Positions 1 through 7,055 are shown, counted from the stretch's first letter. The stretch: 10,133 nucleotides of DNA from an uncultured Bacillota bacterium (GCA_937897315.1 CALCNS010000067.1:1-10133); one strand, 5' to 3'. Numbers and translations: made by a program. The notes: a model not told the origin generated them from the sequence alone.

Positions 1-865
1 TTTGCAGCAAATTGCGAAAGCATTGTATCCTTTTGCTTCGGAGTGGTACGAGTATATATTGCTCTTAAGTGATTTTGAGCTAAGCTTTGCGAAAGCATGT
101 ATGGCGATTCAACGAAATATGGTTCGACCCCAATTATCTAAAACGGGGAGCATGTCATGGTCTGGCCTAAGACATCCTTTGGTAGAAGAGTATCTTCTCA
201 AGAAAAAGCAACAATATATACCGGTTGATGTGGAGTGTGAACCAGGAACAACGGTCATTACTGGAGCCAATATGAGTGGAAAAAGTGTAACAATGCGAGC
301 TATTTTCATCAATTGCTTTCTCTTCCAAGCGGGTTTCTTTGTATTTGCCTCCGGTGCAAACTTGCCTTTATTCGAACAGTTGACCTTTTTGGAAGAAGCT
401 CGTCACGATGCAGAGCAGGGCATAAGCAGTTTCGCTTCGGAAGTGATGCAGTTACAACATCATATTGATTTATATAAGGATCGATTTGTCTTGCTGGGAT
501 TAGATGAGTTCGCTAGAAGTACAAATCCCGATGAGGGTACTGCTTTGGTACAAGCAGTCACATCTTATTTTAATCAGCTAAGAGGGTTTACCATTATCGC
601 CACTCATTATGATGATGTCGCCGAAGAAGCAAAGAGGCACTATCGTGTGAGAGGGTTCAGTCATGTTGATGAACAAGTGACACAAGAGCTCGCCTTGAGC
701 AATGAGCCACTCTTGAATCTTCAAAAGTTTATGGACTACAGACTCGATCTTGTCCTTTCCAAAGAGCAAATTCCTAGAGAAGCTAGGCTCATTTGCCGAA
801 CATTCCGATTAGAACCAGAGATCTTATCTTATATGGAGAAGAAAATCACAAAAGGGAAAATGTAG
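1..865 (+). CDS. kamC: MutS-like ATPase, probable lysine 5,6-aminomutase reactivase subunit KamC (5'-truncated)
   Basis: The reading frame is open to the left edge, so the N-terminal part is missing and the TTG at position 2 is probably not the start. The 287 visible residues form a MutS-type ABC ATPase domain. They include a Walker A loop GANMSGKS (residues 88-95), a signature-like stretch GISSFASEV (140-148), a Walker B LLGLDEF (164-170, with D168 and E169) and a switch histidine in IIATHYDD (H202). The C-terminal tail (IPREARLICRTFRLEPEI) resembles the end of MutS ATPase domains. Lysine-fermentation clusters commonly carry MutS-related genes (kamB, kamC). These are proposed to reactivate the adenosylcobalamin-dependent lysine 5,6-aminomutase, which inactivates during turnover. 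I infer KamC rather than mismatch repair from the neighbouring kam genes; KamB would then lie just upstream, outside the window. A stand-alone MutS-like protein is the alternative. The MutS-like ATPase assignment is firm, the KamC name less so. Confidence 0.75.
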   Translation, partial: LQQIAKALYPFASEWYEYILLLSDFELSFAKACMAIQRNMVRPQLSKTGSMSWSGLRHPLVEEYLLKKKQQYIPVDVECEPGTTVITGANMSGKSVTMRAIFINCFLFQAGFFVFASGANLPLFEQLTFLEEARHDAEQGISSFASEVMQLQHHIDLYKDRFVLLGLDEFARSTNPDEGTALVQAVTSYFNQLRGFTIIATHYDDVAEEAKRHYRVRGFSHVDEQVTQELALSNEPLLNLQKFMDYRLDLVLSKEQIPREARLICRTFRLEPEILSYMEKKITKGKM

Positions 866-869
866 AATC

Positions 870-898
870 TTGACTTATGAGAGAAAATTTGTTATATT
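870..898 (+). promoter_or_regulatory. Sigma-A-type promoter with extended -10
   Basis: The -35 box is TTGACT (870-875) and the -10 box is TATATT (893-898), separated by exactly 17 bases. A TGn extension (890-892) lies directly before the -10 box. The start of transcription would be near 905, just ahead of the riboswitch aptamer. The -35 box begins four bases after the kamC stop codon, and I see no terminator between kamC and this promoter. The promoter probably drives the kal-kce-kdd-kamADE operon, and transcription from kamC could also run into it. Confidence 0.8.
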
Positions 899-910
899 GT
901 GACTTGAAGT

Positions 911-1121
911 GAATATAGAATAGAGGAGCAAGTCGTAAGGTATGTCGATGATTGGGATCGCCTGATATGAGTTGACAAAATGTACACTTGCCGAAAAGCA
1001 AAGGAAGCGATTTGCCTTTGACTTTGGAGAGGTCGTCTAGTACGTTCTTTCTGTCATGACAAAATGGAGTCATGGAGCGCTGAGATATCAATTTTATTGG
1101 TATTTCAGCGCTCTTTCTATT
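911..1121 (+). ncRNA. Lysine riboswitch (L box) with transcriptional expression platform
   Basis: The leader fits the lysine riboswitch consensus in order. It has AGAGGAGC (922-929) at the 5' side of the core; P2, formed by GCAAGT (928-933) and ACTTGC (986-991); an inner P2 helix TGTCGA (943-948) with TTGACA (972-977); and the conserved GCCGAA (990-995). P3 pairs AAAGCAAAGG (995-1004) with CCTTTG-A-CTTT (1015-1025). P4 pairs GAGAG-type bases near 1027-1032 with 1045-1051. P5 has the conserved CTGTC (1051-1055), the helix ATGAC (1056-1060) with GTCAT (1069-1073), and the conserved GGAGCGCT (1074-1081). Five helices around one junction, with the conserved core bases, make the family assignment strong. 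P1 looks short and imperfect. The 3' core strand runs directly into a terminator hairpin, which suggests lysine-induced read-through into the downstream lysine-catabolic genes. The direction of control is inferred from pairing only. Confidence 0.9.
1075..1121 (+). terminator. Intrinsic terminator of the lysine riboswitch
   Basis: A 15-bp hairpin pairs 1075-1089 (GAGCGCTGAGATATC) with 1099-1113 (GGTATTTCAGCGCTC). It has two G-U wobbles, no mismatches and a nine-base AT-rich loop, and is followed by TTTCTATT. The 5' arm contains the conserved GGAGCGCT strand that closes the aptamer, so the hairpin and the folded aptamer cannot both form. The U-tract is interrupted by a C and an A, so termination may be partial. 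The ribosome binding site of kal lies just beyond and is not in the stem, which favours transcriptional rather than translational control. Confidence 0.82.
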
Positions 1122-1137
1122 AGGAAGGGAGCGGTTT

Positions 1138-1524
1138 ATGGTGCAAGAAGTGATGATTCGAGTCAGAATGAGCAGTCAAGATGCTCACTATGGAGGTCAG
1201 TTGGTGGATGGCGCTAAAATGCTGCAGTTGTTTGGGGATGTTGCAACTGAATTACTTATCCGTAATGATGGAGATGAAGGGTTGTTTCGCGCTTATGATC
1301 AGGTAGATTTTTTATTACCTGTATATGCAGGAGATTATATCGAAGCCCGTGGTCAAATCATTCAAATAGGCAATACCTCTCGAAGAATGCATTTTGAAGC
1401 ATGGAAAGTCATTCAACCTCGAAACGATATCAATGACTCTGCTTGTGAGGTTTTAGATCCCCCGTTGCTAGTCTGCAAAGCCAGTGGCACATGCGTTGTT
1501 CCTAAAGAGAAACAGAGAAAGTGA
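1138..1524 (+). CDS. kal: 3-aminobutyryl-CoA ammonia-lyase
   Basis: Kal (EC 4.3.1.14) removes ammonia from L-3-aminobutyryl-CoA to give crotonyl-CoA, the last lysine-specific step of the fermentation. The 128-residue product is the size of a single hotdog-fold domain, as expected for this family. It has the characteristic N-terminal block [12 protein letters not shown] followed by [19 protein letters not shown], then a strand with [19 protein letters not shown] typical of hotdog thioester enzymes. The ATG at 1138 is preceded by a strong GGAAGGGAG ribosome binding site (about 1123-1131). It is the first gene behind the lysine riboswitch, so it is the gene most directly under its control. The kce gene starts 17 bases after its stop. 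No signal peptide or membrane segment is visible, so it should be cytosolic. Similarity to other hotdog thioesterases makes the fold certain; the specific reaction rests on family resemblance plus the adjoining kce and kdd. Confidence 0.92.
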   Translation: MVQEVMIRVRMSSQDAHYGGQLVDGAKMLQLFGDVATELLIRNDGDEGLFRAYDQVDFLLPVYAGDYIEARGQIIQIGNTSRRMHFEAWKVIQPRNDINDSACEVLDPPLLVCKASGTCVVPKEKQRK

Positions 1525-1541
1525 AGAAGAAGGAGAAAGAT

Positions 1542-2393
1542 ATGGAGCCATTAATCATTACTGCAGCCATATGCGGTGCTGAAGTCACAAAGTCGCATAA
1601 CCCAGCTGTACCTTATACTGTCGAAGAAATAGGTAGAGAAGCGGAGTTGGCATGGAAAGCGGGAGCCAGTGTGATTCACCTTCATGTAAGAGAAGATGAC
1701 GGCACACCCACTCAATCTACCGCAAGGTTCCGAGCTTGTTTCGCGGAAATATATCGACGCTGTCCAAGTGAACTCATCGTGCAACCATCTACGGGTGGAG
1801 CAACAGGGATGTCGAATCAAGAACGTTTGCAACCCTTGGCTTTGAGACCCGAAATGGCAACTCTGGATTGTGGAACCTGTAATTTTGGAGGAGACGATAT
1901 CTTTATCAATACCGAGAATACCATCATCGACTTTGCATCTCAAATGACAAAAATAGGTACTAAGCCTGAAATCGAAGTTTTCGATAAAGGAATGATTGAC
2001 ATGGCAAAAAGATTGTATCAAAAGAGTCTGATACCTGGTCCTTTACATTTTAATCTGGTTCTGGGTGTTAACGGAGGAATCAGTGCCGAACCTAGAGATT
2101 TGCTTTTTATGTCAGAGAGCCTACCTGTGGGGAGTACCTTTACTGCTACAGGGATTGGGCGGGCGGCATATCCAATCGCTGCTCTCTCCATTATTCTTGG
2201 TGGACATGTTCGGGTAGGTTTTGAAGATAATGTGTACCTGAGTAGAGGTATTAAAGCCAAAAGCAATGGAGAATTGGTCGAAAAAGTCGTACGACTCGCA
2301 AAGGAATTAGGTCGCGAGATTGCTACGCCAAAACAATCTAGACAGATACTTGGCTTACCAAATCAATTTGACAGATATAGAAAGGATGATTGA
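1542..2393 (+). CDS. kce: 3-keto-5-aminohexanoate cleavage enzyme
   Basis: Kce (EC 2.3.1.247, DUF849/BKACE family) condenses 5-amino-3-oxohexanoate with acetyl-CoA and cleaves it to acetoacetate and L-3-aminobutyryl-CoA. It is a zinc-dependent TIM-barrel enzyme. I chose the ATG at 1542 over an in-frame GTG at 1521 because AAGGAG (1530-1535) sits six bases ahead of it. With this start the 283-residue protein also matches the numbering I recall for the characterised enzyme: E14, the zinc ligands H46 and H48 in VIHLHVRE, S83 in QPSTGG, and E143. The third zinc ligand and general-base region is R224, E228 and D229 in HVRVGFEDN, two residues earlier than in the reference. All recalled active-site positions are present, so it should be functional. 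It lies between kal and kdd, and its stop codon abuts the kdd start. Confidence 0.95.
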   Translation: MEPLIITAAICGAEVTKSHNPAVPYTVEEIGREAELAWKAGASVIHLHVREDDGTPTQSTARFRACFAEIYRRCPSELIVQPSTGGATGMSNQERLQPLALRPEMATLDCGTCNFGGDDIFINTENTIIDFASQMTKIGTKPEIEVFDKGMIDMAKRLYQKSLIPGPLHFNLVLGVNGGISAEPRDLLFMSESLPVGSTFTATGIGRAAYPIAALSIILGGHVRVGFEDNVYLSRGIKAKSNGELVEKVVRLAKELGREIATPKQSRQILGLPNQFDRYRKDD

Positions 2394-2397
2394 CTTG
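2381..2397 (+). promoter_or_regulatory. Ribosome binding site and TTG start of kdd
   Basis: AAAGGA (2381-2386) lies eight bases before an in-frame TTG (2395), a normal spacing. An in-frame ATG at 2386 overlaps the same AAAGGA with no spacing, so a ribosome bound here should use the TTG. The site lies inside the last codons of kce, whose stop is 2391-2393, so translation of kdd is probably coupled to kce. Confidence 0.6.
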
Positions 2398-3432
2398 ATA
2401 CATGGGAATGCGTACGGAACACACAGAGTGATGGAACCGAAGGGTGCTCTTCCACAAGCGGCATGGAAAGTAAACAATGACATGAGTGTCTTATATGATA
2501 ATGAGATTTTAATTCATGTGCAATCGCTGAATATTGATTCGGCTTCATTCACACAAATTAAACAAGTGACCAATGGAGATATCGAGAAAATGAAAGAACA
2601 TATTCTTGGTATTATTCAAGAACGAGGGAAGATGCAGAACCCCATAACGGGCTCCGGCGGTATGCTGATCGGCACCGTTGCAGCGATTGGCTCCTCCCTA
2701 AAACACCGTGAGATTCAAGTGGGAGATAAGATTGCCTCTTTGGTATCGTTATCTTTGACACCGCTGTATATAGAATACATTAACACGATTCACGTGTCCA
2801 TTGACCGGGTCGATGTGGTAGGGCAAGCCATTTTGTTTGAGAGCGGCATCTATGCAAAATTACCCGAAGATATGAGCGAGAATCTTGCATTAGCTGCCTT
2901 GGATGTCGCTGGAGCTCCGGCTCAAACCGCAAAATTAGTGAAACCGGGGGATTCAGTGCTCATTTTAGGAGCTGCAGGGAAATCTGGGCTGTTGTGTCTG
3001 TATGAGGCCATGAAACGCGTCGGACCTACAGGAAGGGTCATCGCATTAGTCAGAAAAGAAAGTGACGTCGAGAAGATTCTGTCCATGAAACTGGCTCATC
3101 ATGTCATCGTGGCAAGTGCAACAGAACCGATTGACGTTCTCGAGAAAACTCTGCAAGCAAATCAGGGCAAAGAGGTAGATATTTCAATTAGTTGTGTTAA
3201 CATACCCAACACGGAGATGTCTTGCATTTTACCGGTAAAGAACCTGGGAGTGGTATATTTCTTCTCTATGGCCACGAGTTTCACAAAAGCCGCTTTGGGA
3301 GCAGAAGGAATCGGTAAGGATGTCACCATGATTATAGGTAATGGTTATACAAAGGATCATGCGGAGATAACTCTCAGTGAATTACGAGAGAATCCGGTTC
3401 TGCGTGAATACTTTCATCAGCGTTACGTTTAA
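2395..3432 (+). CDS. kdd: L-erythro-3,5-diaminohexanoate dehydrogenase
   Basis: Kdd (EC 1.4.1.11) oxidatively deaminates L-erythro-3,5-diaminohexanoate to 5-amino-3-oxohexanoate, reducing NAD(P)+ and releasing ammonia. The product of 345 residues matches the family length. The N-terminal block YGTHRVMEPKGALPQAAWK and the following NDMSVLYDNEILIHVQSLNIDSASF, given here as two separate pieces, are what I recognise as Kdd. A Rossmann-type nucleotide loop GAAGKSG occurs at residues 192-198, after a strand DSVLIL and before a long helix. The TTG at 2395 is preferred because AAAGGA is correctly spaced for it and because it starts just after the kce stop. The ATG at 2386 would add three residues and is the alternative. 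The frame is also open further upstream, to a possible start at 2320 inside kce, but that lacks a binding site and gives an over-long protein. It forms the middle step between KamDE and Kce. Confidence 0.93.
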   Translation: MIHGNAYGTHRVMEPKGALPQAAWKVNNDMSVLYDNEILIHVQSLNIDSASFTQIKQVTNGDIEKMKEHILGIIQERGKMQNPITGSGGMLIGTVAAIGSSLKHREIQVGDKIASLVSLSLTPLYIEYINTIHVSIDRVDVVGQAILFESGIYAKLPEDMSENLALAALDVAGAPAQTAKLVKPGDSVLILGAAGKSGLLCLYEAMKRVGPTGRVIALVRKESDVEKILSMKLAHHVIVASATEPIDVLEKTLQANQGKEVDISISCVNIPNTEMSCILPVKNLGVVYFFSMATSFTKAALGAEGIGKDVTMIIGNGYTKDHAEITLSELRENPVLREYFHQRYV

Positions 3433-3451
3433 TTCGGTCATTATGCATGAG

Positions 3452-3468
3452 AAAGGATGAGCTGTTTG
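3452..3468 (+). promoter_or_regulatory. Ribosome binding site and TTG start of kamA
   Basis: AAAGGA (3452-3457) stands eight bases before an in-frame TTG (3466), while an ATG (3457) overlaps the same AAAGGA. The layout is almost the same as at kdd: AGAAAGGATGA, five bases, then TTGA. With the TTG start, the protein aligns residue by residue with the N-terminus I recall for clostridial lysine 2,3-aminomutase. Confidence 0.6.
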
Positions 3469-4737
3469 AACGGAAGAACAATACTTTTTCCACACATCAC
3501 GGATCAACAATGGGGAGATTGGCATTGGCAAGTTCGCAATCGCATCGAAACACTTGATGAGTTAAAACAGTATCTTCACTTAACTGAAGATGAAGAAGAA
3601 GGCGTTCGTCAATGTTTGGGACATTTACGTATGGCGATTACACCATATTATTTATCCTTAATCGATTCAGACAATCCGTATTGTCCCATTCGAAAACAAG
3701 CAATACCCTCTGTAATGGAATTAGTTCAAGCTCCTGCGGATTTATTGGATCCTCTTCACGAAGATGTGAATTCGCCTGTTGCCGGTTTAACACATCGATA
3801 TCCCGATAGAGTGCTTTTTTTGATTACGGATCAATGCTCCATGTATTGCAGACATTGCACAAGAAGAAGATTTGCTGGGCAGCTTGACCATCAGTTGCCC
3901 AAAGAAAGAATTGAGAAAGCCATTGAGTATATTTCTCGGCACAAAGAAATACGTGACGTTTTATTGTCCGGAGGAGATCCATTCCTTGTATCGGATCAGG
4001 TTTTAGAAGAGATTATTCAATCCCTTCGGCGAATACCTCACGTCAAGATTATCCGTATCGGGACAAGAACACCGGTCGTTTGCCCGCAAAGAATTACATC
4101 CGAATTGGTTCAAATGCTCAAAAAGTACCACCCAATATGGGTGAATACTCATTTCAATCACCCCAACGAAATCACTCCTGATGCAATAGCAGCTTGCGAA
4201 AGATTAACGGATGCCGGTATCCCCGTCGGCAATCAAAGTGTTTTATTGGCCGGTATCAATGATTGCCCACATGTTATGAAAGAGTTAGTTCAGGGGTTAG
4301 TGGATATTCGTGTTCGACCCTATTATTTATACCAATGCGATTTATCGCAAGGGTTAGAGCATTTTCGAACTCCGGTCAGTAAAGGGATTGAAATCATCGA
4401 AGCATTACGTGGGCATACCTCGGGCTTTTCGATTCCAACCTTTGTTGTAGATGCTCCTGGTGGTGGAGGGAAAATACCGGTGATGCCGGATTACCTCATC
4501 AGCCAAAGCCCCGATAGAGTGGTTTTGAGAAATTTTGAAGGAGTTTTATCGGCATATACACAACCCCGACATTATGAAAATCATTGTCAATGCCCGATTT
4601 GTAAGGGGGAGAAGGTGGAAGCAGCTATTGGGGTATCAGCTCTGTTACAAGGTCAACGGCTCTCTTTGGAACCGGATCATTTAGAGCGAAACCAAAGAGT
4701 TAGAGGAGCAACAGATGAGCAAAATCAATTTAAATAA
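3466..4737 (+). CDS. kamA: Lysine 2,3-aminomutase
   Basis: KamA (EC 5.4.3.2) is a radical SAM, PLP-dependent enzyme that converts L-lysine to L-beta-lysine, the first step of the pathway. With the TTG start the protein has 423 residues (clostridial enzyme: 416). The [4Fe-4S] motif CSMYCRHC gives C124, C128 and C131. The PLP lysine is K336 in APGGGGK. The lysine-binding acidic residues are D292 (YQCDL) and D329 (VVDAP). The C-terminal zinc site is C267 with C374, C376 and C379. Each lies one residue before the number I recall for the Clostridium subterminale enzyme, so nothing essential is missing. The strict conservation of PGLTHRYPDR-like and THFNHPNEIT blocks supports true KamA rather than the EpmB or glutamate-mutase relatives. 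Its last 23 bases overlap the start of kamD, which suggests translational coupling. The ATG at 3457 is an alternative start. Confidence 0.97.
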   Translation: MNGRTILFPHITDQQWGDWHWQVRNRIETLDELKQYLHLTEDEEEGVRQCLGHLRMAITPYYLSLIDSDNPYCPIRKQAIPSVMELVQAPADLLDPLHEDVNSPVAGLTHRYPDRVLFLITDQCSMYCRHCTRRRFAGQLDHQLPKERIEKAIEYISRHKEIRDVLLSGGDPFLVSDQVLEEIIQSLRRIPHVKIIRIGTRTPVVCPQRITSELVQMLKKYHPIWVNTHFNHPNEITPDAIAACERLTDAGIPVGNQSVLLAGINDCPHVMKELVQGLVDIRVRPYYLYQCDLSQGLEHFRTPVSKGIEIIEALRGHTSGFSIPTFVVDAPGGGGKIPVMPDYLISQSPDRVVLRNFEGVLSAYTQPRHYENHCQCPICKGEKVEAAIGVSALLQGQRLSLEPDHLERNQRVRGATDEQNQFK

Positions 4738-6280
4738 GCAGACAGTCGAACAAGCACGCAACTATGCTGCCTCGATTGCCGATCAAGTTCAATCTTTTGT
4801 AGACGAGCATACGACGGTCGCAGTAGAGCGAACCATTTGCAGACTTCTCGGTATCGACGGAATCAATGTACACCAAGTACCTTATCCAAACATCGTTGTC
4901 GATCATTTGTGTGATTGCAATTTATTGTCGTATGGTGTGGCGAATTTGATCGGTACTGTAATCGATAAAACCGGGTTAACTCCTCAAGAAGTTGCCGAAG
5001 AAATCGACTCCGGAAAATTAGACCTTAGGCAGTGGTCTCTTGTAGAGAAGAACCGGATCCGAATCATACTCGAACCATACGTGAGCCAGAGTATCAAAAA
5101 AATTCAGCAACATCGGCAGAGAAGAGAAGAAGACTTAGTACGGTTCGGCGATAAAACAGGCCCATACCTGTATGTGATAGTGGCAACGGGAAATATTTAC
5201 GAAGATATCGTTCAAGCCACCTCAGCAGCAGAGCAAGGTGCAGATGTCATTGCTGTGATTCGAACGACCGGACAGAGCTTGTTGGACTATGTACCATATG
5301 GACCGACGACAGAAGGGTTTGGCGGAACCTATGCTACCCAAGCGAACTTCAGATTGATGCGAGAAGCTCTAGATGTCGTTGGGGAGAAGTTGCAGCGCTA
5401 TATTCGCTTATGTAATTATTGCTCGGGCTTATGCATGCCAGAGATTGCAGCAATGGGAGCGTTGGAACGGTTGGATGTCATGTTGAATGACGCACTCTAT
5501 GGGATTTTATTCCGTGATATTAACATGCAAAGAACCCTGATCGATCAGCATTTTTCTAGACAAATCAATGCCTTTGCCGGTGTCATCATCAATACGGGAG
5601 AAGATAATTATTTGACGACAGCAGATGCGGTGGAAGAAGCTCATACCGTTTTGGCATCGCAGATATTGAACGAGCAATTGGCTTATAAGTCTGGATTGGT
5701 ACCGGAGCAAATGGGATTGGGTCACGCTTTTGAAATAGACCCGGAAGTTCCGGGAGGTTTCCTCATGGAATTGGCACAAGCCCAACTGGCTCGCGAGATA
5801 TTCCCTCGAGCGCCCCTGAAGTATATGCCACCCACTAAACATATGACCGGAAATATCTTTAGGGGATATGTTCAAAATGCTTTGTTCAATATGGTAACGG
5901 CGTTAACCGGGCAGAAAATTCATTTATTGGGCATGCTGACAGAGGCCATTCACACCCCCTTCATGTCGGACCGTGCTTTAGCAATAGAGAATGCTCGCTA
6001 TATCTTTCAAACAACAGAGGGTTTAGCAGAGGAAATCGAATTTAAAGCAGGGGGCAAACTTCAGCAAAGAGCACAGGAAGTGCTCGATAAAGCTTGTCAA
6101 TTGTTAGCCGATATCGAGAGCCACCAACTTTTCGGCGCTTTAGAATTGGGCGTTTTTGCCAATATAAAGAGAAGTCGATCCGGAGGGAAAGGGCTTGATG
6201 GTGTGGCCCGAAAGAGTTTGTCCTATTTCAACCCGTTTGTGGAATCCTTCACATCGGGAGGTGTTAAGCATGCAAGATAA
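4715..6280 (+). CDS. kamD: Lysine 5,6-aminomutase, alpha subunit
   Basis: KamD with KamE forms the adenosylcobalamin- and PLP-dependent lysine 5,6-aminomutase (EC 5.4.3.3 as D-lysine 5,6-aminomutase). In this pathway it converts L-beta-lysine to L-erythro-3,5-diaminohexanoate. The 521-residue product is the usual length (about 516-520). Residues I recall as touching PLP or substrate in the Clostridium sticklandii structure all appear one position earlier: R183 and S188 in VIRTTGQSLLDYVPYG, S237 in NYCSGLC, Y262 in DALYGILF, and D297 in NTGEDNY. The ATG at 4715 has AGAGGAG (4702-4708) six bases upstream, inside the end of kamA. The 3' end overlaps kamE by 11 bases, as expected for two subunits made in equal amounts. 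No defect is visible. Confidence 0.96.
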   Translation: MSKINLNKQTVEQARNYAASIADQVQSFVDEHTTVAVERTICRLLGIDGINVHQVPYPNIVVDHLCDCNLLSYGVANLIGTVIDKTGLTPQEVAEEIDSGKLDLRQWSLVEKNRIRIILEPYVSQSIKKIQQHRQRREEDLVRFGDKTGPYLYVIVATGNIYEDIVQATSAAEQGADVIAVIRTTGQSLLDYVPYGPTTEGFGGTYATQANFRLMREALDVVGEKLQRYIRLCNYCSGLCMPEIAAMGALERLDVMLNDALYGILFRDINMQRTLIDQHFSRQINAFAGVIINTGEDNYLTTADAVEEAHTVLASQILNEQLAYKSGLVPEQMGLGHAFEIDPEVPGGFLMELAQAQLAREIFPRAPLKYMPPTKHMTGNIFRGYVQNALFNMVTALTGQKIHLLGMLTEAIHTPFMSDRALAIENARYIFQTTEGLAEEIEFKAGGKLQQRAQEVLDKACQLLADIESHQLFGALELGVFANIKRSRSGGKGLDGVARKSLSYFNPFVESFTSGGVKHAR

Positions 6281-7037
6281 AAACGTTGCGTTGGAACATC
6301 ACTGGATTAAACCTTACGGAGATACATTGAACGATGGCAAAACACAAATCAGTTTCACCTTACCAGTATCATCTGGTCCCCGTGCTTGTGCAGCGGCCGT
6401 GAAATTGGCGAATCATATGGGGATGACAGAAGTATCCATCGTTCACCAAAGCGCGTTATCCGAGCAATATTCGTTTTTCGTTCTATATGGTACCTTACAG
6501 CATCGTGTTGATTTCGCGACGATACAAGTGGAGAAAGGCGAGGATAAAACCTTAAGCTTGGAAGAAACAGACCTGCTAATCCGTAAGGCCATTGGCCGCA
6601 AAATCATCGTGATTGGTGCATCAACCGGAACCGATGCGCATACGGTTGGAATTGATGCCATTATGAATCGAAAAGGGTTTGCAGGGCATTACGGATTGGA
6701 ACGGTACGAAATGTTAGAAACCTACAATCTGGGTAGCCAAGTAGCGAATGAAACATTTCTGCAAAAAGCATTGGATGTTCAGGCAGATGTACTACTTGTT
6801 TCACAAACAGTCACACAAAAAGAGATTCATATTAAAAATTTAACTCAGCTGGTAGAGCTTGCAGAAGCAGAAGGGGTACGGGAGAACCTTATCATGATTT
6901 GTGGCGGTGCAAGAATTACACATGAGTTGGCAAAAGAACTAGGATTTGATGCCGGATTTGGTAGTGGAAAATTCGCCGACGATGTTGCCACCTTTATGGT
7001 GCGTGAACTCATACGCAGGCAATCGAATCAATGCTAA
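6270..7037 (+). CDS. kamE: Lysine 5,6-aminomutase, beta subunit (cobalamin-binding)
   Basis: KamE carries the Rossmann-type cobalamin domain of lysine 5,6-aminomutase. The B12 signature D-x-H-x-x-G is present as DAHTVG, with H124 as the lower cobalt ligand. K135 in NRKG is spaced exactly as the lysine that forms the internal aldimine with PLP in the known enzyme (H133 and K144 there). Further cobalamin-domain elements are VLLVSQTVTQKE and the GGARITHELAKELGFDAGFG loop near the C-terminus, given here approximately at residues 185-240. The ATG at 6270 has a GGGAGGTG binding site (6256-6263) six bases upstream and gives 255 residues, normal for the family. The frame is open further back into kamD, but an earlier start has no support. 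It overlaps kamD by 11 bases, and the thiolase gene follows 18 bases after its stop. Confidence 0.96.
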   Translation: MQDKNVALEHHWIKPYGDTLNDGKTQISFTLPVSSGPRACAAAVKLANHMGMTEVSIVHQSALSEQYSFFVLYGTLQHRVDFATIQVEKGEDKTLSLEETDLLIRKAIGRKIIVIGASTGTDAHTVGIDAIMNRKGFAGHYGLERYEMLETYNLGSQVANETFLQKALDVQADVLLVSQTVTQKEIHIKNLTQLVELAEAEGVRENLIMICGGARITHELAKELGFDAGFGSGKFADDVATFMVRELIRRQSNQC

Positions 7038-7055
7038 AAGGAAAGAAGGGGTATC

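Noticed and set aside
1..865. Classical mismatch-repair MutS or MutS2
   Set aside because: The ATPase motifs are MutS-like but diverged (GANMSGKS, LDEFARSTNPDEG), and the gene adjoins a kam operon, so a KamC-type reactivase ATPase fits better. The missing N-terminus prevents a final test.
846..1091. Minus-strand open frame across the leader region
   Set aside because: It lies over the promoter and the structured riboswitch, has no recognisable protein family, and is explained as a chance frame.
1521..1541. GTG start for kce overlapping the kal stop codon
   Set aside because: The extra seven residues are mostly lysine and glutamate, encoded by the ribosome binding site itself. The ATG at 1542 has the correctly spaced AAGGAG and puts E14, H46, H48 and E143 at their expected positions.
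2320..2394. Earlier in-frame start for kdd inside kce
   Set aside because: There is no ribosome binding site, the overlap with kce would be long, and the protein would be about 25 residues longer than the family; the conserved block begins only after 2395.
6195..6269. Earlier in-frame start for kamE inside kamD
   Set aside because: It would overlap kamD by more than 80 bases without a binding site, while the ATG at 6270 has GGGAGGTG at good spacing and gives the family length.
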